From Iamia sp038233335 (GTDB lineage: Bacteria > Actinomycetota > Acidimicrobiia > Acidimicrobiales > Iamiaceae), in assembly GCA_038233335.1 (NCBI GenBank), contig JBBSME010000001.1, forward strand, positions 1-64,000: 64,000 nucleotides of DNA. Reading direction: 5' to 3'. The notes under the pieces are model-generated. The model made no database searches, was not told the origin of the DNA, and saw only the letters and a list, made by a program, of their open reading frames with translations. This document shows, piece after piece, positions 8,323-17,239 of the stretch. The position numbers and the translations under genes were made by a program. Each line of letters begins with the position of its first letter. Within the stretch, counting starts at the first letter, position 1.

Positions 8323-9261
8323 ATGGCCCACTCGCGACCGTTCCGCTTCGGCATCCAGCACCACACCGCCCCCGACGGTCCGGGGTGGGTGGACATGGCC
8401 CGGCAGTCGGAGGACCTCGGGTTCTCCACCCTCTTCCTGCCCGACCACTTCGGCGACCAGCTCTCGCCCACCATCGCCCTCCAGGCTGCGACCGACGCCA
8501 CCACCACCCTCCGGGTCGGGGCCCTCGTGTTCGACAACGACTACCGCCACCCCGTGGTCCTGGCCAAGGACTGCGCCACCATCGACCTGCTCTCCGGGGG
8601 GCGGCTGGAGCTGGGCCTGGGCGCGGGCTGGATGCTCTCGGACTACGAGCAGTCCGGCATCCCGCTGGAGGCGGCCAAGGTACGGGTCGAGCGCATGGAG
8701 GAGGCGGTCACCGTGCTCAAGGGCGCCTTCGGCGACGGCCCCTTCGACCACCAGGGCGCCCACTACTCCATCACCGGGTACGACGGCCTCCCGAAGCCCG
8801 TCCAGCGCCCCCACCCCCCGCTGCTGATCGGCGGGGGCAAGAAGCGGGTGCTGTCGTTCGCGGCCCGGGAGGCCCAGATCGTCGGCATCAACCCCACCAT
8901 CCCCAACGGCAAGGTCGACGCCGACGCCGCCATCACCGGCACGGCCAAGGCCACCGACGAGAAGGTGGGCTGGATCAAGGAGGCGGCCGGCGACCGCTAC
9001 GCCGACATCGAGCTCAACAGCCTCCAGTTCGCGGTGGTCGTGACCGACGACCGGCCCGGCACCATCGAGATGATGGCCCCGCTGTTCGGCATCCCGCCCG
9101 AGGACGTCGACGACTACCCCCACGCCCTCATCGGGACGGTCGACGAGATCTGTGCCGACCTGGAGGCCCGCCGCGAGCGCTGGGACATCTCCTACGTCGT
9201 GGTCCAGGCCGACGCCATGGAGGCCTTCGCCCCCGTCGTCGCCCGCCTCGCCGGCACCTGA
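8323..9261 (+). CDS. LLM-class F420-dependent oxidoreductase
   Basis: A 312-residue TIM-barrel flavin/F420 enzyme. The N-terminus begins with a RFGIQ strand, then a LGFSTLFLPDHFGD segment. A middle RLELGLGAGWMLSDYEQSG stretch and the later PLLIGGGKKRVLSFAA phosphate-binding region are typical of the actinobacterial subfamily built around MSMEG_2516-like proteins. It probably uses F420 rather than FMN. The substrate is unknown. It is monocistronic, and a ribosome-binding site followed by a serine-hydrolase gene comes next. Confidence 0.85.
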   Translation: MAHSRPFRFGIQHHTAPDGPGWVDMARQSEDLGFSTLFLPDHFGDQLSPTIALQAATDATTTLRVGALVFDNDYRHPVVLAKDCATIDLLSGGRLELGLGAGWMLSDYEQSGIPLEAAKVRVERMEEAVTVLKGAFGDGPFDHQGAHYSITGYDGLPKPVQRPHPPLLIGGGKKRVLSFAAREAQIVGINPTIPNGKVDADAAITGTAKATDEKVGWIKEAAGDRYADIELNSLQFAVVVTDDRPGTIEMMAPLFGIPPEDVDDYPHALIGTVDEICADLEARRERWDISYVVVQADAMEAFAPVVARLAGT

Positions 9262-9333
9262 GCGTTGCAGGAGCGATGAGTCCACGCTGGTCGTGACGTC
9301 TCAACCGGGACGCCCATCCCGGAGGAGGCTCCG

Positions 9334-10482
9334 TTGAAGACATTGCAAGAGACCGTCGACGAGCAAGTGACCAGCGGGGTGGTACCCGGCGCGGTGGCGC
9401 TGGTGGCCCAGGGCGCAGAGGTGACCGTCGCCGTTGCCGGCGAGCAGGTCAGGGGCGGACCGCCCATGGCCCGGGACTCGCTGTTCCGCATCGCCTCGAT
9501 CACCAAGCCGATCGTGGCCGCCGCCACCATGGCGCTGGTCGACCGGGGGCGGTTCGCCCTCGACGATCCGGTCGCCCGCTGGTTGCCGGAGCTGGCCGAC
9601 CCCGTCGTGCTGAGGCGGCTGGACGGGCCGGTCGACGATGTCGTGGCGGCCGCCCGCCCGATCACGGTGCACCACCTGCTCACCTTCCAGGGCGGCCACG
9701 GGTTCCCGACCGACTTCTCCGCGCCGGTGGTGGCCCGACTGGCCGAAGACCTGGGCCAGGGGCCGCCGCAGCCCCAGGCTGTGGTCCCGCCCGACGAGTG
9801 GATGGCCCGCCTGGCCCGGATCCCGCTCCTCCACCAGCCCGGGGAGGGGTGGACCTACAACACCGGCGCGGACATCCTCGGCGTCCTGCTGGCCCGAGCC
9901 GAGGTCACGACCCTGGCCGACGTCCTGGCCGACACGATCCTCGGGCCGTTGGGCATGACCGACACCGGCTTCCACATCCCCGATGGCGGGCTCGACCGCA
10001 TGACCGGGTACTGCCGCAGCGAGGACGACACCGGCGGTCTGGAGGAGGTCGACCCCCCTGATGGCCAGTGGGCCACCGACCCGGCCTTCCCCTCGGGAGC
10101 CGGCGGGCTGGTGTCGACCGCGGACGACTGGCTGGCCTTCGGGCGCATGCTCCTGGCCGACGGCGAGCACGACCGCGGCCGGGTGCTGTCCGCCGAGGCC
10201 GTCCGGCTGATGATGACCAGCCACGTCGAGGCCGAGCCCGACCACCTCTTCCTCCAGGGCCACGGTTGGGGATTCGGCGGCAGCGTCGACCTGGCGGTCC
10301 TCGAGCCCTGGAACGTCCCCGGCCGCTACGGCTGGGTCGGCAGCACCGGCACCGCGGCCCACGTGATCCCGTCGCGGGACACCGTCGTCATCTGGATGAG
10401 CCAGGTCGAGCTGGCCGGCCCCGACGACTCCCAGGCCATGGCCGCGGTCCTCACCTGGGCCGCCGAGCACACGGCCGTCTGA
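9334..10482 (+). CDS. Serine hydrolase of the beta-lactamase (class C/EstB) family
   Basis: 382 residues with the active-site SxxK at Ser55-Lys58 (ASITK), a Tyr near 175 in WTYNTG, and a late HGWGFGG replacing the KTG box, as in penicillin-binding esterases. There is no signal peptide, so it is likely a cytosolic esterase or D-peptidase rather than a secreted beta-lactamase. The TTG start is supported by GGAGGAGG at 9320-9327. The substrate cannot be told. Confidence 0.85.
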   Translation: MKTLQETVDEQVTSGVVPGAVALVAQGAEVTVAVAGEQVRGGPPMARDSLFRIASITKPIVAAATMALVDRGRFALDDPVARWLPELADPVVLRRLDGPVDDVVAAARPITVHHLLTFQGGHGFPTDFSAPVVARLAEDLGQGPPQPQAVVPPDEWMARLARIPLLHQPGEGWTYNTGADILGVLLARAEVTTLADVLADTILGPLGMTDTGFHIPDGGLDRMTGYCRSEDDTGGLEEVDPPDGQWATDPAFPSGAGGLVSTADDWLAFGRMLLADGEHDRGRVLSAEAVRLMMTSHVEAEPDHLFLQGHGWGFGGSVDLAVLEPWNVPGRYGWVGSTGTAAHVIPSRDTVVIWMSQVELAGPDDSQAMAAVLTWAAEHTAV

Positions 10483-10513
10483 CCTCGTCGGGCGCGCGCC
10501 GGCCCGGTGTGGA

Positions 10514-10732
10514 ATGGTCGAGGCATGGCGACGATCTGGCGGCGCCGGGTTGGCGGCCGCCGGCGGGGCCGGCCTGCTGCTCGACTACCGCGACGGGCCT
10601 GTGAGCTGGGTCCACCTGGCGGTCTACGGGCTGCTCGTGCTGGGCGCGGTCCGCTTCGTGCGGATCTCACTGATGATCGCCGCGGTGTCCCGCGAGGCCA
10701 GCGAGGCCAGCGAGGAACCGATCCGGGCCTAG
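10514..10732 (+). CDS. Small putative membrane protein
   Basis: 72 residues with a Gly/Ala-rich N-terminus and one hydrophobic stretch (about residues 31-58, WVHLAVYGLLVLGAV onward), ending in a charged tail. I do not recognise it. It sits alone in the 380-bp gap between the serine hydrolase and the convergent carotenoid-oxygenase gene. No ribosome-binding site is clear. It could be spurious. Confidence 0.3.
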   Translation: MVEAWRRSGGAGLAAAGGAGLLLDYRDGPVSWVHLAVYGLLVLGAVRFVRISLMIAAVSREASEASEEPIRA

Positions 10733-10862
10733 CCGGCGTCGATGTCCTCTGCGACCCGGTCACCCGCACCGTCGTAGATCCCCGAACTGGCGAGGGGTTG
10801 TGGGGTCAGGGCACCACCTTCCCGTACCACTTCGATCACGAGGATCGGGTCCGCAGGTCGGG

Positions 10863-12335
10863 TCAGGTCCAGCCGGGGAGGGCAGAGGCGGGGGCCCAGT
10901 GGGCGTGGGTGCCGCTGGAAATGCGCTGGGGCAGTCGCAGGCGGGCGACGGGGCCGGCGCTGATGTCGGCCGCGTCCAGCACGAGGCACTCTGAGCGGTC
11001 GTTGGCCACGTCGGTGGTGAGGGTGACGAGGTAGGCGTCGTCCTCGGCGGTGCTGCCGACCTTGGGGGCCACGCCGACCTCGGAGCAGTAGACGCCTTCC
11101 GGAAGTCGCAGGTGGGTGTCGGCTCCGGTGTGGGTGTCGTGGGTGACCAGGCCGTCGAACAGGAACCAGCCCGGCTTGCCGGTGGCGGCGTGGACGTAGC
11201 GGTGCGGCCGTCCGGCCACCGATTGGTTGACGATCCCGAACTCGGTGTAGTCGTCGCGCAGGCGCTCCTCGGTGGTCTTGCCGGTCACCAGGTTGAACCG
11301 CCAGCGGTGGAGGTGGGTCTCCATCCAGTCCAGCGCGAGGTAGCGAAACATCCACATGTGGTCGGACACGTCGGGTCGGGGCATGGGCGTGTCCTGGAAG
11401 AAGCCCTCCAGCACCACCTCGTCGCCCTCCTCGTAGGCGTTGGTGAAGTGCAGAACGTAGGTCGGGTCGGCCTCGAACCAGCGGATGTCGTCGACCCCGC
11501 CCCGCCGAGGCAGCACCGCGAAGCGGCTGGGCTCGTCGTGCATTCCCAGCTGGAACCGGCCCCGGGCCAGGAGCGACTCGTCCCAGTACATGGGGAAGGC
11601 GTTGAGGATCACGTGGTCAGACGTGAAGGCCATGTCGTGCGGGAGTCGGGGCCCGGGCAGGGGCACCGGCGTGTGGTGGACGAGGCGGTTGCTGGCGTCG
11701 ACCACGCCGTAGTGGAGGTAGGGCGCCTCCAGGCCGTAGCTGAAGAAGAACATCTCGCCGGTGACCGGGTCCACCTTGGTGTGGGCCGACACGCCTGCGG
11801 GCGGGAACCAGCCGTCCCAGTCCGTGGCCCCGACGGTCTCCAGCGTCAGCGGGTCGAGCCGGTACAGGTCACCGCACTGCCAGAAGGAGGTGACCGCCTG
11901 GCCGGCGTGGACCACGACGTCGGTGCTCGACGCGTCCTTCATCCGGCCTCGGGCGCCCCAGCCTCCGGGCGCCTCGGCCACCTTCGGGCTCTCGGAGATG
12001 CCGGCCCACAGCGAACGGCCCGCCTCCTGTTCGGCCTCGAACCCGGCGGTGCGGACGAAGCGGTTCTTGTACGACGCTCGCCCGTCCCGGAACGACACCG
12101 CGTGGACCATGCCGTCGCCGTCGAAGGGGTGGTAGCGCTCGATGGGCAGGTGGAGCGGGTTCTCGGTGTTGCGCAGGAACAGCCCCTCGAGGTCGTCGGG
12201 CAGCTCGCCCTCGACCACGTCCACCACGTCGACGGACCACTCCTCGTGCTGCGGTCGCCAGGGACCGCTGCGGTAGGGGTGGTCATCGTCCTCGGGCAGT
12301 GTGCGCACGGCCCGGCCCAGCAGCTCGACGTCCAT
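10863..12335 (-). CDS. Carotenoid oxygenase family protein
   Basis: 490-residue seven-bladed propeller of the carotenoid cleavage dioxygenase/RPE65 type. It begins with a conserved GLFLRNTENPL-like segment and a HPFDGDGMVHAV stretch. Four histidines expected to bind Fe(II) occur in SAHTKVDP, the LPHDMAFT segment, the YVLHFTNAYE region and the C-terminal SGTHAHW. Family members cleave carotenoids, stilbenes or lignin fragments. The start at 12335 has GAGGAGG 5 nt upstream; an ATG 13 codons earlier lacks this. A thiolase-like gene lies upstream on the same strand. Confidence 0.88.
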   Translation of the reverse strand: MDVELLGRAVRTLPEDDDHPYRSGPWRPQHEEWSVDVVDVVEGELPDDLEGLFLRNTENPLHLPIERYHPFDGDGMVHAVSFRDGRASYKNRFVRTAGFEAEQEAGRSLWAGISESPKVAEAPGGWGARGRMKDASSTDVVVHAGQAVTSFWQCGDLYRLDPLTLETVGATDWDGWFPPAGVSAHTKVDPVTGEMFFFSYGLEAPYLHYGVVDASNRLVHHTPVPLPGPRLPHDMAFTSDHVILNAFPMYWDESLLARGRFQLGMHDEPSRFAVLPRRGGVDDIRWFEADPTYVLHFTNAYEEGDEVVLEGFFQDTPMPRPDVSDHMWMFRYLALDWMETHLHRWRFNLVTGKTTEERLRDDYTEFGIVNQSVAGRPHRYVHAATGKPGWFLFDGLVTHDTHTGADTHLRLPEGVYCSEVGVAPKVGSTAEDDAYLVTLTTDVANDRSECLVLDAADISAGPVARLRLPQRISSGTHAHWAPASALPGWT

Positions 12336-12399
12336 CAGACCTCCTCGTTCTCGCGACGGAAACGACACACCCACGTGTTGGATTCGTCGCGGGATGGCA

Positions 12400-13632
12400 T
12401 CACCGGCCGTCCTCGGTAGTGACGACGAAGGCGCAGGTGGTGGCCGTGCTGCCGCCGATGTTCAGGGTGCCGATCCGGCGGGCGCCATCGACCTGGGTGG
12501 CCCCGGCTCGATGGGTGACCTGGCGGGTGGCATCGACCACCATGCGCACGCCGGTGGCGCCCACGGGATGGCCGCCGCCGATGAGGCCGCCTCCGGGGTT
12601 GACCGGGATGCGCCCGTCGCGGGCCACCTCGCCGGCCTCCACCGCCTTCCACGAGTCTCCCGGTGCGGTGATGCCCAGGTGGTCGATGGCCATGTAGGCG
12701 CTCATGGCGAAGCAGTCGTGGACCTCCACCGCATCGAGGTCGTCGACCGCGCCGACCTGCGCCCGGTCGAGAGCGTCGCGGAAGGTGTCGCGCACGTGGG
12801 GCAGGACGTGGGTGTCGTCCGCGCTGCGCTCCAACTTGCGGGCCAGGGGCAGGCCCACCGTGCGATGGCCCCATCCGGCGATGCGGGCCACCGGTCCTCG
12901 TCGCAAGAGGCCCGGATCGGCCCGCACGGCCCGGTCCGAGGCCAGCACCACCGCAGCCGCGCCGTCGGTGATCTGGCTGCAGTCGTTGCGCCGGGTGCGG
13001 CCCTCCACCACCGGGTTGGCCTGGTCGTCGCCCGTGAACGAGGCATCGGTGAAGCGCCACTGCCGGGTCTGGGCGAGGGGGTTGTCGCGGGCCTGGGTGA
13101 AGGCCTGGCCGGCCAAGGCGTGCAGGTGGGCGTCGTCGAGGCCGTAGCGATGGTCGTACTCGTCGGCCAGGTCCGAGAACTGGGAGGGCCAGACGAACCG
13201 GGGCGTGCCCTCGTGGCCGACCCAGGCCGCGGCACCCAGGTGGCGGGAGGCCTCGTCGCCCGGGACGCTGCGCTCGACCTCGACGCCGAGGACGAGGGCG
13301 ATGTCGTAGCGGCCGCTCTCCAGGTCGGCCATGGCCGACAGGATGGCGATGGAGCCCGAGGCGCAGGCCGCCTCGTGGCGGGACGCCGGCTTGCCCCACA
13401 GCCGCTCGTCGACGGTGGCCGGCATCGCTCCCAGGTGGCTCTGGCCGGTGAGCAGGGGCCCGAAGGCGTTGCCCACGTGGATCACGTCGATGCGTTCGGC
13501 GCCGACGCCGGCCTCGTCCAGCGCGTCGCGCGTGGCCTCGCCCACCAGGGCGTCGATCTCCAAGCCCTCCTTGGCCACGCTCCGGGCGAAGTCCGTCTGC
13601 GACCCGCCCAGGATCCACACGCCATTGGTCAT
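12400..13632 (-). CDS. Thiolase/lipid-transfer-protein family acetyl-CoA acetyltransferase
   Basis: 410 residues with the thiolase fold. The acylated Cys90 sits in HEAACASGS, a second motif HDCFAMS near 290 and the C-terminal GGGHPVGATG histidine box are present. The HDCF variant points to the SCP-x/acetyl-CoA acetyltransferase-like branch used in sterol or acyl-CoA side-chain degradation, rather than a classical FadA thiolase. It starts with a leaderless-type promoter and heads a minus-strand group with the carotenoid oxygenase; an acyl-CoA synthetase gene lies just upstream. Confidence 0.85.
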   Translation of the reverse strand: MTNGVWILGGSQTDFARSVAKEGLEIDALVGEATRDALDEAGVGAERIDVIHVGNAFGPLLTGQSHLGAMPATVDERLWGKPASRHEAACASGSIAILSAMADLESGRYDIALVLGVEVERSVPGDEASRHLGAAAWVGHEGTPRFVWPSQFSDLADEYDHRYGLDDAHLHALAGQAFTQARDNPLAQTRQWRFTDASFTGDDQANPVVEGRTRRNDCSQITDGAAAVVLASDRAVRADPGLLRRGPVARIAGWGHRTVGLPLARKLERSADDTHVLPHVRDTFRDALDRAQVGAVDDLDAVEVHDCFAMSAYMAIDHLGITAPGDSWKAVEAGEVARDGRIPVNPGGGLIGGGHPVGATGVRMVVDATRQVTHRAGATQVDGARRIGTLNIGGSTATTCAFVVTTEDGR

Positions 13633-13638
13633 GCCCTC

Positions 13639-13644
13639 AGCGTA
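13639..13644 (-). promoter_or_regulatory. -10 element TACGCT of the thiolase gene
   Basis: Minus-strand TACGCT ends 6 nt before ATG 13632. Confidence 0.5.
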
Positions 13645-13705
13645 GGCCCCGATGTGCCCGACGTCTCACCGACCCGCGAGGAACGAGCGAGTGATGACGA
13701 AACCC

Positions 13706-15421
13706 TTACATGGTCTCGGCGAGGGAGACGTCGCCGGTGCCGCGGAGCAGGTTCTTCAGGAGCTTGCCGGAGGCGTTGCGGGGCAGGTGGTCGTCGACGA
13801 TGTCGACGTAGGCCGGCACCTTGAAGTTGGCCAGCTCGGCCGCCACCCACTCCTGCACCTCGGCCTCGGTCAGGGTGGCCCCGGGCTCGACCTGGACCAC
13901 CGCCTTGACCTCCTCGCCCAGGCTCGGGTGCTCGACCCCGATCACCGCGGCGTCGGCGATGGCCGGGTGCTCGACCAGGCGGTTCTCGATCTCCACGCAG
14001 TACACGTTCTCGCCACCCCGGATGATCATGTCCTTGGCCCGGTCGGTGATGAAGAGGAAGCCCTCCTCGTCGAGGTGGCCGACGTCGCCGGTGTGGAGCC
14101 AGCCGTCCTGGATGGCCTCGGCGGTGGCCTCGGGCTTGCCCCAGTAGCCGGGCATGATGATCGGGCCGCGGAGGCACACCTCGCCGGTGACGCCGGCGGG
14201 CGCGAACCCGCCGGCCCCGTCGTCGATGCGAACCTCGACCACGGGCATGGGCCGACCGACGGAGTCCGGCCTCTCCTCGACGTCGGAGGCGCCGAGGACC
14301 GTGGCCACCGACGAGGACTCGGTCAGCCCGTAGGCGTTGGAGGCGGCCTTCACGTTGGGGAACGTCTCGTGCACCTTGCGCTGGAGCTCACCGGCAGAGG
14401 GTGACCCGCCGAAGGCCATGATCGTGACCGTCGAGGTGTCGAAGTCGTGGCGGTCGGGGTGCTCGCACACCCGCCAGACCATGGTGGGCACGGTCGCCCA
14501 GATCTTGACCTTCTCGGTCTCGATCAGACGGAGCACCTCGACCGGGTCGAACCGGCCCTCAGGCATGACCACGCGCACGCCGCCGAGCAGGCTGACCACC
14601 AGGTTGGAGTGGCAGCCGGCCACGTGGAACAGCGGCGAGGTGAGGAGCCCCACCATCTGACCCCCGCCGCCGCCCAGGCCCGGGTCGGACGGGTCGGCGA
14701 TGGAGCCGGCGATGGAGTTCATCACCGTGTTCTGGAGGTTGGCGACCATGCCCCGGTGGGTGGAGATGGCGCCCTTGGGCCGACCGGTGGTGCCCGAGGT
14801 GTAGAAGATCACCGCGGCATCGCCCTCGTCGATGGGAGTGGTCGGGGCCGGGGAGGGCCCGGCGTCGAGGTCGGAGAAGGGGTGGACGCGGTCGCCGCCG
14901 CCCACCTCGGCCGGCTCGGCGTCGGTGACGAAGACGGCCTCCACTCCGGGCAGTGCCCCCTCGGCCAGGACGTCGGCGATGCGGGCCAGGCGCTTGGCGT
15001 CGGCCACCAACACCCGGGACCCGGAGTCCTCCAGGCCATAGATGACCTCGTCGGTCTTCCACCACCCGTTCAGCCCGACCAGCACGGCGCCCAGGCTGAC
15101 GGTGGCCCAGAAGGTGAGGGCCCACTCCGGGGAGTTGGCGGCCAGGACGGCGACGCGGTCGCCGTGGCCCACCCCCCGCGCGGCCAGGCCGGCGGCGACA
15201 GCGTCGGCCTGGGTCTTGAAGTCGGCGAAGGAGATGCGACGATCGCCCTGGACCAGGTAGTCGGCGTCGCCGTGGCCCTCGGCCATGGACAGCACCTCCC
15301 GCAAGGAATCGAGGCGGGACTCGTAGACCCGCATCTCGATGCCGTCCACCTCCCCGGTGGTGACGGCGAAGGGACCTCCGGGAGCGGTGAGGGTGGCGAC
15401 AGCCTCGGCGTGGGTGGGCAT
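13706..15421 (-). CDS. Long-chain acyl-CoA synthetase (AMP-binding)
   Basis: ATP-dependent activation of a carboxylic acid to its acyl-CoA through an acyl-adenylate, 571 residues. The P-loop motif YTSGTTGRPKGA lies near 200-211, a YGLTESSSV segment follows, and a GWLHTGDVG plus RAKDMIIRGGENVY stretch mark the adenylation core and hinge. The C-terminal catalytic Lys is in NASGKLLK. ATG 15421 is preferred because CAGACT lies just upstream; ATG 15439 is also in frame. Next to thiolase and FAD-oxidase genes, a role in fatty or aromatic acid metabolism is likely. Confidence 0.88.
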   Translation of the reverse strand: MPTHAEAVATLTAPGGPFAVTTGEVDGIEMRVYESRLDSLREVLSMAEGHGDADYLVQGDRRISFADFKTQADAVAAGLAARGVGHGDRVAVLAANSPEWALTFWATVSLGAVLVGLNGWWKTDEVIYGLEDSGSRVLVADAKRLARIADVLAEGALPGVEAVFVTDAEPAEVGGGDRVHPFSDLDAGPSPAPTTPIDEGDAAVIFYTSGTTGRPKGAISTHRGMVANLQNTVMNSIAGSIADPSDPGLGGGGGQMVGLLTSPLFHVAGCHSNLVVSLLGGVRVVMPEGRFDPVEVLRLIETEKVKIWATVPTMVWRVCEHPDRHDFDTSTVTIMAFGGSPSAGELQRKVHETFPNVKAASNAYGLTESSSVATVLGASDVEERPDSVGRPMPVVEVRIDDGAGGFAPAGVTGEVCLRGPIIMPGYWGKPEATAEAIQDGWLHTGDVGHLDEEGFLFITDRAKDMIIRGGENVYCVEIENRLVEHPAIADAAVIGVEHPSLGEEVKAVVQVEPGATLTEAEVQEWVAAELANFKVPAYVDIVDDHLPRNASGKLLKNLLRGTGDVSLAETM

Positions 15422-15473
15422 CCCCCGAGTCTGGACCATCGCCGCCCCCGCCCGCTCCGGTCCGAGCTCCCGC

Positions 15474-15584
15474 CAACTTTGAGCGCAAGTACGTCACATG
15501 CGGCGGATTCTGCTCAAAGTTGCGATGGCCCAGTCGAACTTTGAGCGCAAGTGCGTCACATGCGGCGGATTCTGCTCAAAGTTG
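15474..15584. repeat. Two tandem 47-nt hairpins, 62-bp spacing
   Basis: Two near-identical units at 15474-15522 and 15537-15584. Each has perfect arms AACTTTGAGC and GCTCAAAGTT (10 bp, 11 bp in the first copy) around a 27-nt loop. The loops differ at one base (acgtc versus gcgtc). On the minus strand they lie after the FAD-oxidase stop is passed in the opposite sense, that is between that gene and the acyl-CoA synthetase start, so they occupy the whole 174-bp gap between those genes. They may be a mobile or regulatory hairpin rather than a simple terminator. Confidence 0.85.
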
Positions 15585-15595
15585 GGAGGTGGCGC

Positions 15596-17239
15596 TCAGC
15601 GGGGTGGGTCGAGGAGGACGCCGGGGTTCAGGATGCCGGCCGGGTCGAGGGCGGACTTGGCGGCCCGCAGGGCGGCGGCGAAGGGCTCGGGGCGCTGCCG
15701 GTCGTACCAGGGGCGGTGGTCGCGGCCGACGGCGTGGTGGTGGGTGATCGTGCCCCCGGCCGCGGCCAGGGCCTCCGAGACAGCCACCTTCACCTCGTCC
15801 CACTGGGCCACCTGGTCGCCCCACCGACCCTGGGCGTAGATGGAGAAGTAGGGGGCCGGACCGTCGGGGTAGACGTGGGTGAAGCGACACGTCACCACGC
15901 CCACGCCGCAGACGTCCGCCACCGCGGCCTGGGCCGCCTCGGTGACCGCGGCGTGGAGCGCGTCGAAGCGATCCCACGTGCAAGCCGTCTCGAAGGTCTC
16001 GACGATGAGCCCCATGCGGGCCAGGGCGTCGCGCGTGTAGGGCGCCCGGAGGAACGTGGAGCGCCACTCCCCCGCCGCCCCCTCGCGGGTGGCCCCGCCC
16101 TCGTCCGAGCCGGCGGCCCCCTCCGGCGGACCGGCGTCGGACAGCCGGGGGCCCTCGGGGGCGTCCCCACCGTGGTCGCGGCACAGCTCCATGGCCCGGT
16201 CGAGCCAGGGGCCCACCGGGTGGTCGGCCGATTCGAAGCCCAGCACCAGCAGGGCCCCGACGCCGGACACGCCGGAGGTGAGCGCGGCCTCGGTTCCATC
16301 GAGCAGTCGGCAGTTCGACGGCATCAGGCCCGACTGGGAGAGGGCCCGGACCGCGGTCACGCCCTCGGTCCAGGTGGCGAAGTGCACCGACGCCCCTCCC
16401 CGCCAGCGGGGCCGCACCTGGAGTCGGACCCAGGCCTCGGTGACGATGCCCAGAGTGCCCTCGGAGCCGAGCAGCATCCGATCCGGGGACGGTCCAGCGC
16501 CGGAGCCCGGGAGCCGCCGCGAGTCCGTGGTGCCGGCCGGGGTCACGGCCCGGATCGACTCCACCAGGTCGTCGATGTGGGTGTAGCCGGTGGCGAAGTG
16601 ACCCCCGGCCCGCGTGGCGATCCACCCCCCGAGGGTGGAGAACTCGAACGACTGCGGGAAGTGGCGCAGGCTCCAGCCGTCCGGGCGGAGCTGGTCCTCG
16701 AGCACGGGGCCGAGGGCCCCGGCCTGGATGCGGGCCGCCCGGCTGGTGGGATCGACCTCCAGCACCCGGTCCATGGCCGTGAGGTCGAGGGAGACCACGC
16801 CCGGGTAGCCCTCGCCGACCCGGGCCTCGATGCCGCCGACGACCGAGGAGCCGCCGCCGTAGGGGATGGCGGCCACCCCGGCCCCGGCGCACCAGTCGAG
16901 CAGGGCGACCACGTCGGCCTCGGTGCGGGGCCGAGCCACGACGTCGGGCGGGTCGTCGAGCCGACCGAGCAGGTTGCGGGCCACGTCCCGATAGGCCTTG
17001 CCGTGGGTGTGGGCCGCCCGCTCGTCGGGGTCGGTGGAGCACAGGGGAGCCAAGGTCGACGGGGGCACCACGCGCGGCGGGCGGAGGGTGAGGTCCGAGA
17101 CGGCCGGCGGTGGGTGGTCGGCGTCGGGCGTGAAGCCGAACCCGGCCATGGCCCGAGCCAGGGCCTCGCGCTCGGACACTTCGGCGGATGCGTCCTCCCA
17201 CCCCCAGCCCCACCAGGACCGACGTCGTGCCCCCGCCAT
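15596..17239 (-). CDS. FAD-binding oxidase, alkyldihydroxyacetonephosphate synthase-like
   Basis: 547 residues of the VAO/PCMH flavoprotein fold. The FAD-binding region contains IPYGGGSSVVGG and the strongly AGPS-like segment with FPQSFEFSTLGGWIA, followed by GSGAGPSPDRMLLGSEGTLG. Near the C-terminus, TITHHHAVGRDHRPWY carries the conserved His run. Homologous AGPS exchanges the acyl chain of acyl-DHAP for a fatty alcohol (ether-lipid synthesis), but bacterial members can be other oxidases. The ATG shares one base with the stop of the upstream PH-domain gene (TGATG). Confidence 0.8.
   Translation of the reverse strand: MAGARRRSWWGWGWEDASAEVSEREALARAMAGFGFTPDADHPPPAVSDLTLRPPRVVPPSTLAPLCSTDPDERAAHTHGKAYRDVARNLLGRLDDPPDVVARPRTEADVVALLDWCAGAGVAAIPYGGGSSVVGGIEARVGEGYPGVVSLDLTAMDRVLEVDPTSRAARIQAGALGPVLEDQLRPDGWSLRHFPQSFEFSTLGGWIATRAGGHFATGYTHIDDLVESIRAVTPAGTTDSRRLPGSGAGPSPDRMLLGSEGTLGIVTEAWVRLQVRPRWRGGASVHFATWTEGVTAVRALSQSGLMPSNCRLLDGTEAALTSGVSGVGALLVLGFESADHPVGPWLDRAMELCRDHGGDAPEGPRLSDAGPPEGAAGSDEGGATREGAAGEWRSTFLRAPYTRDALARMGLIVETFETACTWDRFDALHAAVTEAAQAAVADVCGVGVVTCRFTHVYPDGPAPYFSIYAQGRWGDQVAQWDEVKVAVSEALAAAGGTITHHHAVGRDHRPWYDRQRPEPFAAALRAAKSALDPAGILNPGVLLDPPR

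Noticed and set aside
10507..11034. Plus-strand open frame of about 175 codons
   Set aside because: Arg/Gly/Pro-rich and runs into the 3' end of the carotenoid oxygenase gene on the other strand.
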